Origin: Cacajao melanocephalus | Taxonomy: Eukaryota > Chordata > Mammalia > Primates > Pitheciidae | Length of the DNA: 64,000 nucleotides | Direction of reading: 5' to 3' | NCBI GenBank assembly: GCA_963573385.1 | Contig: CAUYLG010005323.1 | Location: 1-64,000 of the forward strand | Part shown: positions 45,437 to 58,669 of the stretch, one piece after another | How positions within the stretch are numbered: the stretch's first letter is position 1 | How the letters are laid out: each line of letters begins with the position of its first letter | Position numbers and translations under genes: made by a program | Notes under the pieces: model-generated | Seen by the model: the letters and a program-made list of their open reading frames with translations, nothing else | Databases searched by the model: none | Told to the model about the DNA's origin: nothing

Positions 45437-45463
45437 ACAACAACAACAACAACAACAACAACA
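45437..45463. repeat. (CAA)n microsatellite
   Basis: Nine CAA units, followed by a short AT-rich end. Not part of an Alu tail, unlike the similar tract at 62749. Confidence 0.9.
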
Positions 45464-45914
45464 AATCAGGGCAGGAACATCAAAGAACACTAGGAAAGCC
45501 TGATGCCCACGGGTTCCACAGGAAGTGGCCCAGTAAGCCTCGGCACTGTCATCTCTGCAGCCTCACACGATGGGGTCTTATTGGGCCAGTGCATAGGGGA
45601 GGGATGGGCAGGACGGACTTTTGGCTGCATTGGAGTCCCCTGACGAGCACTGGGCACCAAGCACTTGCCCAGTCAGCTGCATCCCCTTTTGCAAACCTGT
45701 GCCCAATGCTGGCCCTTCCGGGTACCAACTACAGACATGCCAAGGATTGGAATTACCTACTTTCTACAGAGAGCCCTCATCAGGTTGGGCCTTGGCTACC
45801 AAACGTCTCCCAGGATATGGTGCTCAGAGCTGATAGGACAGAGAAGGCCCAGGCTTGCTGATGAGCAAGGGGGCTGTGCACTCTCATCTGCGGGGAGTGA
45901 TGGGGACTCAGGAG

Positions 45915-46080
45915 ATCCAGGATTTAGCTTGAGCTCTGCCAGTGACCAATGTATCCAGTCTCTCTGGGCACTGGCTTCTCCACCTGTAAGTTGTGGATAA
46001 TATATATGGCTTGCCTGCCGTATGCGGTGTTGGGAGATATAGTGAGAAAATGCATGTGGATGTATTTTTGAATGTGGGAT
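45915..46080 (+). mobile_element. MIR SINE
   Basis: MIR-like: gagctctgccagtgaccaat, cactggcttctccacctgta, then agttgtggataatatatatg. Confidence 0.65.
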
Positions 46081-46388
46081 GATGATATACATGGGGGATG
46101 TTATTTTTCTTGTTATTATTAGAAGATACGAAACTCCTCTTAACCCCCTGGAGCAAGCACTACATCATCCCTCCTGCCACTCCCTCGCCCTTTCTGAGCT
46201 TCCTTTTTTCCACAGAAGCACTCTGGTGGCAGGGTAGGAGGCCATGGTGGCATAAGGGCTAAAAGCAGCCGAAGGCAGCTCCCTGGGTCCTCCGCTCATA
46301 TTCATGTAAGCTCCTGTCCCCAAAATGCCAATGCTCTCCATTGCTCACACTCCAGAGGGCCCAGCCACAGCTGTCCCCAAATCCCTTA

Positions 46389-46704
<316 letters not shown>

Positions 46705-47829
46705 AAAGACTCTTTCTGGCTAATGAGCCGGATGAAGGGCTGCTGGCCCAGAGTGAAGGTTGGGGTAGGGCAAAGGCAGGAAGGTAGATAGTGGACACAT
46801 GCAGCCTGCTTTCAGGTTCAGAAGAAAAACTCCCAGCAGTGGTCCCAAAGAAGTAAAATGTTGCAGAAGGCTTCGGGAACCCCGAGAGTTTGCTATCAAA
46901 CATTGCTCTGCTTCAAAGAGCCCTCTTCTACCATTGTGCGGAAGCCTCCATAATGAAACAAAACACCAGATAGCTGATTTGTCCTGCATCATAACCGAGT
47001 CATAAAAAGTTCATACCTGAGTTGCTTATGAAAAGTTAATGACTAGTCAATTCTGGGGCCAACATATTTCTAGTCTACGCTGTTTCCTGTGTCAAAACCT
47101 AAGTCTGGAGGAAAATCTGTTTAGCTTGGAGTCTCAGTGGTGGGATGGCATCCTGAAACAGGGCTGGGAGGCTGGGTGCAGCCCCCATCCTAGGGAAAGG
47201 GGTTCTGGGGCTTGGAAACTCCTTAGCACCCCAGATGGGTCCCAGGGCAGACTCCATCCCAGAAGGCAAAACCAGAGCTGCTTGCAGGGAGCCTGGTGCT
47301 GTGGACCTGCTGACAGTTTCCCTCCAAATTGCCTTCCTGAGCCTTCACGCCCATAGCCCCTTCTCACGACAACCCTTGAAGCTGGTCTCAGGCTCTGGCA
47401 TCCCCTGCCTTTGTCACCTCCTCTACGGTGTTGCTCAGTCATGAGCACTACCACATTCCTCAGGCTGAGATGGGCCTTGGGCTCCGAGGGCTGCCCCAAG
47501 GCCACTGTTCCCACAGATCAACCTCAGGATGATACCCATGAATACCAACATACGGTCTTCAAGAGGTTACTATGTGCTGGGAACTTAGACATCACCTTGT
47601 ATGTATTTAATCCTCAGGAAAAAATCCCTGAAAACCCAAATCCAGAAAACAAAACAAAAACCCAGTTCCCCGGGCCTGAGACACTAGGCTCTCCTTGGAG
47701 ATTCATTCTGAGTGTGATCTTCTCTCACTACCTCCACTGCTCCTGCCCTGGCCAGCTGCTGCCTTCCTGGGACCCCGGCTTCCGGCCCGCAGCCTCTGCC
47801 CCAAGGCAGCCGCATCATGCCCCTCATAC

Positions 47830-48180
47830 CCAGAGCCTTGCTCGCTGGGGGCCAGTCCCTCTCAGACCCTGTCCCCTCGCACGCTCCCCTTGGCGTGGCA
47901 GGCATGCCCCCTCCTGCCAGGCCATCTGTCTATCTCCCTTTCCTGCAAGTCTGCTCTGCCCTTGTCTGCCAGCCCCATCTCTGGAGCCTCACCTCTGCCC
48001 CACACCCTGCCTGACGCCTCCTGTGGCACCCACTGCCGTGCCACCTGCTGCTTTCTGTACTCGCCTGGTTTACTGTCTGCCTCTCCTGCAGAATGTGAGC
48101 TCTGCAGAGGAGGGCAGGGAGCCTTGTGCCCTTGTGTGCCTGGCACAGTGGGGCCTCAAAAAATAGCTGTCAAATGGACT
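47830..48180 (+). mobile_element. Probable L2 3' fragment
   Basis: The end reads gtttactgtctgcctctcct, cagaatgtgagctctgcaga, ggagggcagggagcc, then tgtgcctggcacagtggggc, the L2 terminus pattern. The upstream part is less certain. A 251-codon plus frame over it is not credible as a gene. Confidence 0.5.
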
Positions 48181-48689
48181 GTATAGGGCACTGAGCTAGG
48201 CTTTCTTCGGGGATTCTTTCGGTTTGACAGCCGAGGTGCCCACCTGCCTTCCCATCCACTCAAATGTTACCCAGCCACACAGCCTCAAAATGAGGCAGCT
48301 GGCGGGAACAGCAGAGCCCTGGTCTTAAGTCTCCACTTGTCCCTTTCTCCGTCCTGCGGCCCTCGAGAGAACTCAGTGCTTTTTTGCACGCCTCAGGCTA
48401 GGGCACGCTGGAATCGACCAAAGCTCAGAGCAGCAGGCAGACAGGGAAGAGACCATCATGCCTGGATTCCCACTGTCTACTGATGACTTTTGCTGTGCCT
48501 CTAACACAGTCATTTAACCTCGCCACCTGTTTTTCTCTTGCTTACCAAGCACAAATCCCTGCTTTCTGGGAGCAGAGACACAACTCTTGGGTAATCACTC
48601 GGGTGCTGAGGGGCGTATGTCAGCCCTCGGAAGACTTGAGGGGCTGCTGGGTGTGTTATGGCTCTTCTGTGAGCACCTAAGCATTGCCT

Positions 48690-49330
48690 GCCTGTGGCTT
48701 CAGCTCGGGGAGAACGTGACTCTGTAATAAGTAAAATAATGTCTCTGGGGGAAAATGATAGGCATCGTATAATTACAGAACAAAGTGCATATTGTTTTCT
48801 GGATATGAATACCGGCTACAGAAATCAAATTTACCTCACTGGATGTGAGAAAATTACTTTAACAATTGATTTATAAGAAGCTACATAAAGCTAAGCCCGC
48901 AATCCTTCCTCTCCTGAATGTTCTTTGAGATGCATCTGAATACTGCTATCAACGCTTGATTGCATCTCTGTACTTGTCTCTTTATGGATGGCTTTTCTTT
49001 TTTTTGCTCGGATGCATTAGCAAAATCAAGGTTCCTTACAGAAATAAACAGATGCCAGGGTAGACCATTCCTTGTATTGATGCATATCTGTTTTGTGGGA
49101 AAGTGAGAATTTAAATCCATGGTTCTTGCCTTTTAAAAAGCGATTTTCTAAGTAACTGCCCTAATAAAGAAAGTAATTAAATGAGACTTAAGCATTAAAC
49201 AATAGTTAAGCAGAGATGAGATGGGGGATACTGTCAGAGTGATCCATGGGAGTCAGGTATAAGTCATATGAAAATGAGCCCTCAATACTGAATATTTAGT
49301 GACTAAATGTTCAACGCAAGGACTCCAGAG
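48690..49330. promoter_or_regulatory. Repeat-free AT-rich block, candidate regulatory element
   Basis: About 640 bp without repeat signature in otherwise GC-richer intron. Rich in attaatta-like, ctttgt/acaatg (SOX-like) and tgcat motifs. Function is inferred only. Confidence 0.25.
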
Positions 49331-49629
49331 TGATATTAGAGTTTAGGTTAATGATACTGCCAATGTTACAAGTTCAGACTCAGTTTAGAAACAATTATTC
49401 AGAGCTTTTCCAAGATTACCCTCCTCAGGAGCACCCCTGGCTCTCTTTGGGGGAGGAGGGAGTAAAGGGGGGGGGTCACCATCCTTCCGTTCTGGCCCCT
49501 AGAATGCCACTAACTGTAGCATCTCACCTGCATAGTTAAACAGAGCAAACCTAAACACAGAGTGACATGCGGTGCCTCGGTGATGGCCATTCCTCAGACA
49601 CATCTGGACTTCCCTGGCCCTTATCCAGA

Positions 49630-49795
49630 CCAAGCCAGGACCACATGCACACGTGGGTGAGGGCACATAGACATCCACATGGACACATGTAGTACACGCG
49701 AGCATGTACACCTGGGGGAGCACACACATCCACATGGACACGTGGTACACATGATGATGTGCACGCATGAGTGCACACACGTACCAACACACTGG
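49630..49795. repeat. Degenerate CA/TG-rich minisatellite
   Basis: Includes two long similar copies around catccacatggacac (49671 and 49728 regions) within interrupted cacac/cacgtg sequence. Long cysteine/histidine-rich open frames on the minus strand arise from it and are not genes. Confidence 0.7.
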
Positions 49796-51554
49796 CTCTC
49801 CGGTGCTGACCTCCCTGACCAACACTGACGTTATGGTGCCATCACTTTCTTCCAGCCCCTCCTAGGACGGACGGACTTGCCATCCTGCAAAGACCTGAAG
49901 AACCATCCTCTTGCTCAGAGTTCTCTCAAGAAAAAGAAGTCTCTGCAACTCGAAGCAATCTCTAAGCAGCTGACTGAGCCCCCTGGTAGAGGGCTGTTGT
50001 GGGCAGCTGCGTTCATTGTGAGCAATCCGGAGTGGGCCCGTTCTCCCGTCTCTTCCCAGGCTCAGGCCCAGGAGAGGGAGTTGGAGGCAAGAGAGAAGCC
50101 ACTGTTGGGGGAGCACCTGGCTCCTCCAAGGCTCAGAGTGTGTGCGGCTGACTTGGGTGTCTTCTTCTGGTCTGTGTGGTCAGTCTCCCCCTTTGACCGT
50201 GGGTGCCAAACGGGAGGCCCTCATCTCTTCACACGACTCATCTCTTCATGCATGCCTGTATTGTCCTCAGTGTGTCATGGGGTTCCTGCGCATAACTGGA
50301 GCTCAATGAATATTTTCTGACTTCAGGGAGGTGTGTTAGCCTAGCATGCTGCCTCCTGGGGATCCCTGGGAAGAAGGATAGCGAAGAATTCATATTACTC
50401 AGGGAGGTCTGGCCTTGCCCTTCTTGGCTACAGGGAGGCAATCTCTAGGCTCTGGAATGTCATGCCTCATAGGGGTCTCTTTATCTGTCTGGGGTCTTTG
50501 GGCCAGGTGGTATCAGTTCTGCCTCCGGAGGGGCTGGAGATGAGAGGGCAGCCACATGGGCAGTATTTGAATGAGCTCCAGCAAACACTTTGGACACCAA
50601 GGCCTGGGTGAGCTTCTCTGGGAAACTGATGCTGTGACAGTGATGTGTCCGTGAGTCCACTGAGAGAGGAGAGCAGAGGTTCCATGTTTAGATCCCTCCT
50701 GGGCTCTGCCCTGTGGGCTTCGTCACTTGGCTGGGTTTAATCTGTACTCTTTTTGCTGTATTAAACTTTAACTGTGAGTATAACACTTACAATGAGTTCT
50801 CTGAATTTTTCCAGCAATTTATTGAACTTGAGGGTAGTTTTGGGAACGGCCTGACTTGCAGTTTATGTCAGAAGTGAAGGCGTCTTCTGTGGAAAAGCCA
50901 ACTTCAGTTGGCTCAAAAACTCAAATGGGGACGTTCTGACCTAGTTGTATGGGTGCTGACATTGCACAGAGGGACAAACCTGAATATCTGGGTATACACA
51001 AGTGTCCAGTCACCTGCAACAGAAGGTTCATGCCAGAGACGTTGCTCTGAGCTCTCCACTTGTCCACCCTCAGACGCCAGAGGGCAAATACCTCTTGACC
51101 TGTAAGGACTCCAGAGTGTTATGTAGAAGGGGTGGCAGCTAATGGGGCCCTCTGGTGAGGTGCAGGCCTGAGCCCTTGAATAGGGCTTTGGCTTCTGGAC
51201 TAATTATCCTGGAATGCCCAGGTGGGGTGGGAAGGGACTCAGGCTCTAGGCTGCCCTGCAGCAGTCATCTGAGGTTCCAGACCACCTCACACCTGCTGCT
51301 TTCCTTTGGGAAACCTGCAACCCTCTTCCTGGGGACCCTTGGATCATGAATCCTCAGGCTGAGAAGGCCCTACCAAGGGTACTAGCTTCTGACTCTAAGC
51401 TGGACCACACTCACAGTGTCCTTGAGACACTGACTCCTGTCCTTGAGACACTCCAGAGAGGATTTAAATAAACTTCCTTCTACTGCTCATTTCAGGGACC
51501 AGGAAGACTTTCAGTTAGGAATTTTCTCCTGACACGGTGTTCAAAACTCTTACA

Positions 51555-51735
51555 GATTGTTGCAGAGGGTGTAAACTGGTGCAGCTTTTGGAGGGAGATT
51601 TGGCAAAAACCATGAAAACTGAAAAATGCATCACTTCCAAGAACTTACCTTACACGTTGACTTACACACATGTGCAAAGAGGTGTGTATAAGGATGTTGA
51701 CTGCAGTCTTGTTTGCTGTAGACAAAACCTGATGC
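51555..51735 (+). mobile_element. Old L1 ORF2 3' fragment
   Basis: gggtgtaaactggtgcagct, then gagggagatttggcaaaaac and ttacacacatgtgcaaagag track the L1M ORF2 3' end. Confidence 0.6.
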
Positions 51736-52369
51736 AGGCTGAATGCGAGCCCCGCTGCGTGGGGCTGGGGAGGGGGAGTCCAGGAAGAGCAGTGCTTGGG
51801 CATGGCTCAGGGGCTGCAGGACCTCCTGGTGACTCCCTTGTCTTTGCTCAGTGTGGAGGGTGCCCTTGGAGGGGTGGGCTCCAATCTGTAGTGGCCAAGA
51901 GAGGCACCGGTCAGCCTCTTTCATTGGCTGGGCCTCTGTAGGGGGGCAGTGAGGCTTGGGGAGAAAGAGACTCTCTGGGGACTTTCTGGGCTCTGCACTC
52001 AGGGTATAGAAGCTGAATCAGAACCTTCCTGAAGGCCCCTGTACTTTGGAGATAGGGCCGGAAGTGGTCACTGAGTATAAGCCAAGCCCTGAGGCCAGGG
52101 ATTCTCCTAAGGCTTTCCCTTAAGGGGGGAAAGAGGTGATCTTGAAAGAGGCACTGAGGAAGCAAAGGCCAGAAGAGACACTTGGTGGGGTGGAGTCACC
52201 CCACAAGTTCCACAGGCTGGAGTACCACAGACCCCGGCCCCCATGTCTTGGAGAGCTCTGGACAACACTCCCAGTGGTTTGAACTCATTCAAAACTCGAA
52301 AGAACCGGATGTTCAAATGTTTTCGACACAAGCTACAGAGAATTGGCCAAAGCCTTTAAGTGCTTCAAG

Positions 52370-52690
52370 TGTAGTGTTTTCTAAGATTTTAAAACAAAAC
52401 GTACCCAAGCGTTTAATGAGATTATTTTAATGCAGAGCCTACAACCACCGTCTATCGTGGTGCAAACAGCTCTCCATGCTAATCAAACACCTCTCATCTT
52501 TTTACAATGAATTCATGACTGGTTCATATAAAGACAATAAAAATTAAATGAGTCATAAGCTACTAAATCATTTTCTTTTGGTCTTTTTAATAACTCACTT
52601 CCAAAGAAGAGCTGGCTGAGAGCATACGCTTCATTAGAATTATTTGTTCCTGGTTTTATACCATTTCAGCACAGGGAGAAAAGTGAACAT
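52370..52690. promoter_or_regulatory. Repeat-free AT-rich block, candidate regulatory element
   Basis: Holds gctaatcaaacacc, caataaaaattaaatgag and tttttaataactcac in a 320-bp low-GC stretch between GC-rich flanks. Function is inferred only. Confidence 0.25.
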
Positions 52691-54394
52691 TTTGACACAT
52701 CCTTCAAACACTGCCACAAATACTTTTTTCTAATGGGTTTTATTTTCCTGCTTTTATCATCGTACTCTGCCTGCCGACAGTTGAAAGCCCCAAATAGTGA
52801 GATTCAGTGAAAACCCCGCCCCCCCAAAAAAGAGTGGCTCTTTCAAGTCATTTGAAATATACTGAGTTTGTTGTAGGCCTTTTTGTTTTTTTAAAAAAGA
52901 ATACAATAGAAAAATGTTTTCTCTCCCTGAGAACATCGTGGCTAAACAATTCCATGTGCAATTCTCAGAGCATTCTGCTTCCTTCCTTGCTGGGGCCAGA
53001 GACCGGCAGCCGGTGAGAACGGGAGCTCCACACACAGGGCCCCACAACCAACTGGATACATTCCACCAGGGCCTGGGAACTGCAGACAGCTTCACAGCAA
53101 AGACTTGAATTGCTGGGGGCTAGGTATTATGTCCCACAAGCAAGGAACCCAGAGAGCTCTGGGCTGGGCATGTCGGCAGCTGTAGGCCCACGGGAAAACT
53201 CTCCACTCCTCTGAATGATTTAACCCCACGTGCCTCAGGGAGCAGGGGTATGGGGTGAGGTGATGCTTCTGACCACAGAGCCTGTACCGTGTATGAATGG
53301 TGACCACACTGGCAACAACGCCTGTGATGGTTCAGCATTTCAGCCATTACCTGTGACTTCTGAGATGCCCTGTCCCTATTTCTGCCCATTCCTAGGAATG
53401 TCTCCTGGCCCTCAGGATCGTAAGGGACAGTGAGGAAGACAGTTATGAGACGAAGGGCAGGTGACATTGTTGAGGCAGGACATGCAGACTGGGTTTGGGG
53501 ACAGTCACTTCACCTCTCCCAGAGTGGCTGCTGTGTGGGCTGGGTGGTCAGAGAGGCAGAGGGCTGAGGCCCAGAAAGGGTCTGCATGTTCCATTTCCGC
53601 AGAAAGTGAGGCAGCACCCCGTCCTTCCCAACCCCAGAATACCTAGAATGGGGGCCAGGATAGGGAGGGAATGTGTGGATCTGCCTCTGAGATGGGTCTC
53701 ACCCCAGCCCCCAAAGCCTGGACCTGAGTCCCCAGGAGACAGGGGCTGCAGGGGAAGCTCACCAGGGAAGGGCCCCCTGTGGGCGCACCACAGCAGGGTC
53801 TGGGGGTGAAGGCTCCCCTTCTACCAGACACAAGCATAGGCACACTCCTGGGGCAGCCTGGCCCAGGCCCAGCTCATGCAGAGCACAGGGTGCTGCTGGA
53901 GGCCACCCGTCTGCTTAGCTTCTAAGGTGGGGGCAGTGGGCTGTGGCTCCTCCAGGACTAAGGTGAGGGGGCACAGGGACAGGTCAGAAGCACATCCAGA
54001 CCCACAGCTGCTTCAGTAATGAAACCCACAGTCGGTCAGGAAGTAAACAAATTACAGGCTACACTTTGTTAGCTCTGGGGAACATGAGCGTGAGCAGACA
54101 CTATTGATTTCTCATCAAACAAACAGAAGGCAGTGTCTTAATCCAGAGACCCACCGCCAGGAGGGGCTGCAGCGTGTGCCCTGGGCTGCTGGTCTGCTGG
54201 GGAGTGCCTGTCTTTGGGGGCTTTACACTATTCGTCCAAAATTCTAGCCTCTTCTCAGTGGTGGATTTGTTTTCCCTCCTGCAAGCTGGGCTGGGTGAAG
54301 CTGAAGCCTCTTGCAAGGCAGTGGCTCAGGTGTCCTCAGGAGACATACCAGATCCAGGCCCAGGCTGAACTTCCTGAAAACCTTAAGAAGGGAA

Positions 54395-54698
54395 GGCTAG
54401 GTATGGTGGCTCATGCCTATAGTCCTACCACTTTGGGAGGTCGAGGCAGGAGGATCACTTGAGCTCAGGAGTTTGAGGCCAGCCTGGGCAACACAGCGAC
54501 ATCTATCTCTACAAAAAAGTCAGAAAATTAGGCACGGTGGTGCATGCCTGTGGTCCCAGTTACTCTGGAGGGTGAGGTGGGAGGATTGCTTGAGCTGTGA
54601 AAGTCGAGGCTGCAGAAAGCCAAGATCACGCCACTGTGTTCCAGTCTGGGTGACAGAGAGAGGCCCTGCGGTCTCAAAAAAAAAAAAAAAAAAAAAAA
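54395..54698 (+). mobile_element. Alu element
   Basis: ggctaggtatggtggctcat to a pure A-tail of more than 20 bases (to 54698). The body is diverged (Alu J/S range) although the tail is long. Confidence 0.95.
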
Positions 54699-54732
54699 GC
54701 AAAGTGAAGACATCACGAACTGGGCCATGGCC

Positions 54733-54782
54733 CCATCAGGGGAGCCTTGGGTGGAAGCCATCAGGGGAGCCTTGGGTGGAAG
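54733..54782. repeat. Tandem duplication, 25 bp x 2, exact
   Basis: The unit starting ccatcaggggagccttgg occurs at 54733-54757 and 54758-54782 without a difference. Confidence 0.9.
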
Positions 54783-55399
54783 CCAGCGGGACCCCGGGGC
54801 ACTGCTCCACTGCAGATGTGCCACTGGGGAAGTTAGAGAGGAGGAAGACTCAGAAAACATCAACAAGGCTCCCCTCACTTCTGGGCTCTCTGTTATTTGA
54901 ACTCCCTCTTGGATGCATGTTTAATCTTAGGCTGGAGAGGGTTCTGTACTCCTGCAGCACATACATGTGACCATGTTGCTCTCCCATCAAACATCTGTGC
55001 TTCCCCACTGCCCACAGGGCAATTGCTAAGACTCTTAATGTTAACATCCAAGGACCTTTATGTTCTAGCCTCAGTCTGTCCCTGTACTCGTTTCTCACTT
55101 ATTCCTGTCTCCTGAAGCCCCAGTCAGAAGGGCTCCTTTCTCTGGCCCCCAAAACAGGTATTTGTGGATACCTCACCTCCGTAGAGGCTGCAGACAGTGT
55201 CTTTGTTCTATACTCTGGTACGGAGCTTAACTCTCAGGCCCTTGGCAAGTGAGTCAACCCAAATGATGATTCCCCATCTACGCCACCTGGAAGGGCCACA
55301 CACAATTGGGTGACTCATAGATGCTTCTGACAGCAGCATTGCTCACTGCAGAATCTGACTGGCTCCTTCTTACTTGGCTCTGGGCGAGAGGGGTACATT

Positions 55400-55640
55400 T
55401 ACTTTCTGATCAAATATTATTCTGATGCTCAAGGCATGCCTGATGTTTGCAAGTCAGAAAAGTTTAATTACATGTGTCATTAGAACGGCATTCTGTAATA
55501 GCTCTGTGACTGAATTCATTAACAGAATTCTTAACAGATAAGACAAGACAAATTAACATTTTGTTGCTCATGAAAGCTTCTCATTAAGAGAGTAGTGAAA
55601 AAGTGATTAGTATTTTGTTGCCAATCAAGATGTCTCATAC
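55400..55640. promoter_or_regulatory. Repeat-free AT-rich block, candidate regulatory element
   Basis: Clusters TAATTA, CATTAA, AATTAACA and AGATAAG motifs (for example gtttaattacatgtgtcatt near 55463) with no repeat signature. Function is inferred only. Confidence 0.3.
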
Positions 55641-56394
55641 CAATGACAAAGAAAGGAGGCCCACACCCCTTCGTGCTCTGTAATCTCCCCACCTTGCATT
55701 TTCAGGGCCTGTCAGCTTTCCCCATGGGCAGTGGTGTTTGGTGTCACCACCCATTACAATGCCAGTGATCCTATTTCATCTCCCACTGCCATGGGGTGAA
55801 CGCGACACTCAGACGCCTCAGGCCAAGTGACTCTGGGAGCCTCATCAACCCCAGCATCTTTGCTGCCTCAGTGTTACGCTCCTGGGCTGTTCTCCCCCAA
55901 CCCCAACTTCGAAAATTCCGAGTGAAGCCTGATGACCTGGCTCTGGCCCTCTTCAGCTCAATTTCTTCCAAGGGCTGCCTTCTGCACCGTCCCGAGTTGG
56001 GCCGCTGCTTATGAGCACCTCTTGTGTACCAGGTACCGAGCTGGGTCCTTGACATGCTTCAGCCTGAAAATGCCCATGTAGGGAGGACATCCTGATCTCT
56101 TTCTCCACAGCCTCAGAGAAGTCCAACAGCTCACCCAGGGCTGCTCTGCATTTGCCGGAGGTGGCGGGTCAGTGCCCCTCTCCCTGGGTGAATCAAAGCT
56201 GGCGTGGACAATGAGGCCTCCGTCCCCACTGCAAGCAGCGGGGGCATGCCAAGGTCCTATCTGCCTGACCGGGGAGCCTCGCCCAGCTGTTGCTGGCTGC
56301 TTTTTGGGGACCCAGGCTGCAAGATGCGTAGAATATTATTTAGCAGCAGCAGGAGTAATAATATTACTGATAGCCACAATAGTAATAATGATAA

Positions 56395-56630
56395 TGACAG
56401 TGATAATATTTAGCATTTACAGAATACCATACATGAAGCGCCTTACATGTATCTTCTCATTTAGTCTTTATTAGAACCCTATGAGGCTGGTACTATTATT
56501 TATCCCCATTTCACAGAAGGGGAAACTGAAGCTTAGAGCAGTCAAGGTTACTAGGCTAGTAACTTTCAAGGTTCTAGCCAGCAAGTGGCAGACCCCAGGC
56601 CCATGCCCTAGGAAGCTGTGCCACCCCCTT
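56395..56630 (-). mobile_element. MIR SINE, nearly full length
   Basis: Reverse-complement MIR: atttagcatttacagaatac, ccctatgaggctggtactat, ccccatttcacagaagggga, aactgaagc, then agcaagtggcagacccc. An AT-rich TAA/GAT-type simple stretch precedes it at 56333-56400. Confidence 0.8.
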
Positions 56631-56799
56631 TCCCTCAGGTAGGGGAGGTGTGTGTGTGTTTTGTGTGTTTGTACACATCAGGCTGGGACTCCTGCGGGGC
56701 TGCTGCTGCCCTGCTCCCTCATGTAGGGGTTCTGAGAAGCACTGGGCCCTGCCTATTTGTGGGCTACTGACTAAACCACCAGCAGCAAGTGTTTCCTGA

Positions 56800-56960
56800 G
56801 AGGTAACGAAAGGCCATTAGTCTCTGGTTGCAACTGCAATTACCCAAATTGCTAACCTTATTGTGAAAAGTAGAAATGCAATTGAGTTGGTGCTGGAGGC
56901 ATGTTTGAAGGAGGGGAAAACCACTCAAAGTAATTTAATTAACCGATGGCAAGTACATTA
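56800..56960. promoter_or_regulatory. Repeat-free block with homeodomain-type sites, candidate regulatory element
   Basis: Contains gcaattacccaaattgctaa and aagtaatttaattaaccg. Short, without repeat signature. Function is inferred only. Confidence 0.2.
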
Positions 56961-57689
56961 AGAGGAGTTTTGCCTCTGCTTTGATTTCTGATATCTTTCA
57001 ATGGAGCGCCAAGTAATGCAGATGAAATGCTCCCACAGACACAGGTGGACCTGTCCCAGTGCTGATCAATCATTACTGGCCAAGCATGTTTCAGAGCTGG
57101 CACTGTAGCTTGTGAGCAGGAACAGCGGAGGACATCACACTCACAAACCCGTGCACCCCAATGCAGCCCAGTGTTTACAGATAGGACACTGCTCCTCCTC
57201 GCTAAGTTCTCAGACAAGCCCTGGCCGTCGCAGGCCCAGAGGCTGGAGGGTTCTGCCTGTCTAGCATCTTTCCAGCAAGCACCCACCAGGGTTGTGCTGC
57301 ATTGACATTCAAAGCTGCATAGGACACTGGCTATGTTCACCGTGGTGGGGAATCACAGGAAACGCTCCTGTCCAGTGTGACAAGGCTAGGGGAAGGGCAC
57401 TCCTTGGTAGCTCTGCCCAGGGCAGAACCTCCAGAGTGGCCCCCTCTTTCCATCTGCTTCCCCCATGACCTCCAGGGTGTAGCTGAAGGGGCCTAGAGAG
57501 TAGCCGAGGACTAACTTTGGTGGTTCCTGCAGCATTTCGTGCTGGGCTTTTCTCCCCACAGAAGTCTCAAGAGTTGGAAGGTGTTAGGGACAAGCTGCCT
57601 CAGAAAACCCCCTCCACACAAGCTGACCCCTTCCTCCCACTCTGATTGCTCTGCAGCTGCATTCCTGAACCCCTACGTAGGCACTAGAC

Positions 57690-58020
57690 ATGCTACAATT
57701 AAGCAAAGCCTGATGGTTGGGGAAAACAAATGTTTGTTATCCGTATCTGTAAATTCCTGTTACACACATACCTGTAAAATCCTGTTTTTTAAACTGCCAC
57801 CACAAGAGTTATAGGATGATGTAGTATAAGTCTGTCACATGTAAACAAACTATCTCTGTGCCTGTTACAAGCTGATAAGATCACCTCAGTCCTGAAATTC
57901 CCTTATGTTCCTCTCACCCCATATAAACTCCTCCTTTTATAAGCTCGGAGCTGCCGCCTCTGACTGTTACAGAGCAGCCTGGCAGGTTAATAAAACTTGC
58001 TTGCCTGACTTTGGGTCTAT
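57690..58020 (+). mobile_element. Solo-LTR-like block, endogenous retrovirus class uncertain
   Basis: Has LTR architecture on the plus strand: TATA-type ATATAAA at 57921-57927, AATAAA at 57989-57994 some 65 bp later, then a T/C-rich region (cttgcctgactttgggtcta). No internal viral genes are seen next to it. Family and exact borders are uncertain. Confidence 0.55.
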
Positions 58021-58669
58021 TCTCCTTTCTCTCTGCCACTTACAGAAGTGACCTTCAAGGTCTTGGGGTTTAGCTGCCCTCCTGTGGCTAGCGGCATTGC
58101 GGACCATAGTCCCTGCTTGAGCTTCCATATGCCCCTTGGGATGGGGAGCTCAGCGCCTCCTGCGATGGCTCTCTCTCCATGGTGGGGCAGGTTTGATGGC
58201 TGGAATAGTGCTCCATCTCAGGGGACCAAATTGACATCCTTTGGAGGCACGCCTTGTGCTAGTCCGACTCATGGGCTCACTTGGCCCAGGTGAGCTCCCT
58301 TTGCCCCAGCCCCTACCCCATCAACTTCAAGATGTTAGCAGGAACTGACCATTCCTCCCACAGGTCTTTCTTCTCTGGGCAAGCATCCCACTGTGGACCA
58401 GGTACCCTGTCCTGAGACAGAAAGGCTAGGGCTGCCCTGTCTTCTGCCTGAAAATTATATTCCTGTTACTGTAACCCAAGACCCGTCAGCTGTCCTGGCA
58501 GCTCATTCCATGGGTGACATCACTCTGTCTTCTCACATGAACTTCTGGGAAGCCCTTACATCACTTCTTGTGCCAAACCTGGACCGGTAAATATCCTTGA
58601 ATTATGTCACTTCTTTAAGTCCAATAGAAGGGAAGTACTGCTAATGTTTTTCTTATAGATTAATTCATT

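Noticed and set aside
47411..48166. 251-codon plus-strand open frame rich in Pro, Cys and Ser
   Set aside because: GC-rich intron sequence overlapping a probable L2 end. There is no domain, and a shifted plus frame is open over the same region.
49499..49825. Minus-strand Cys/His-rich frames, zinc-finger-like at a glance
   Set aside because: No regular Cys-His spacing. The residues come from CA/TG repeat composition.
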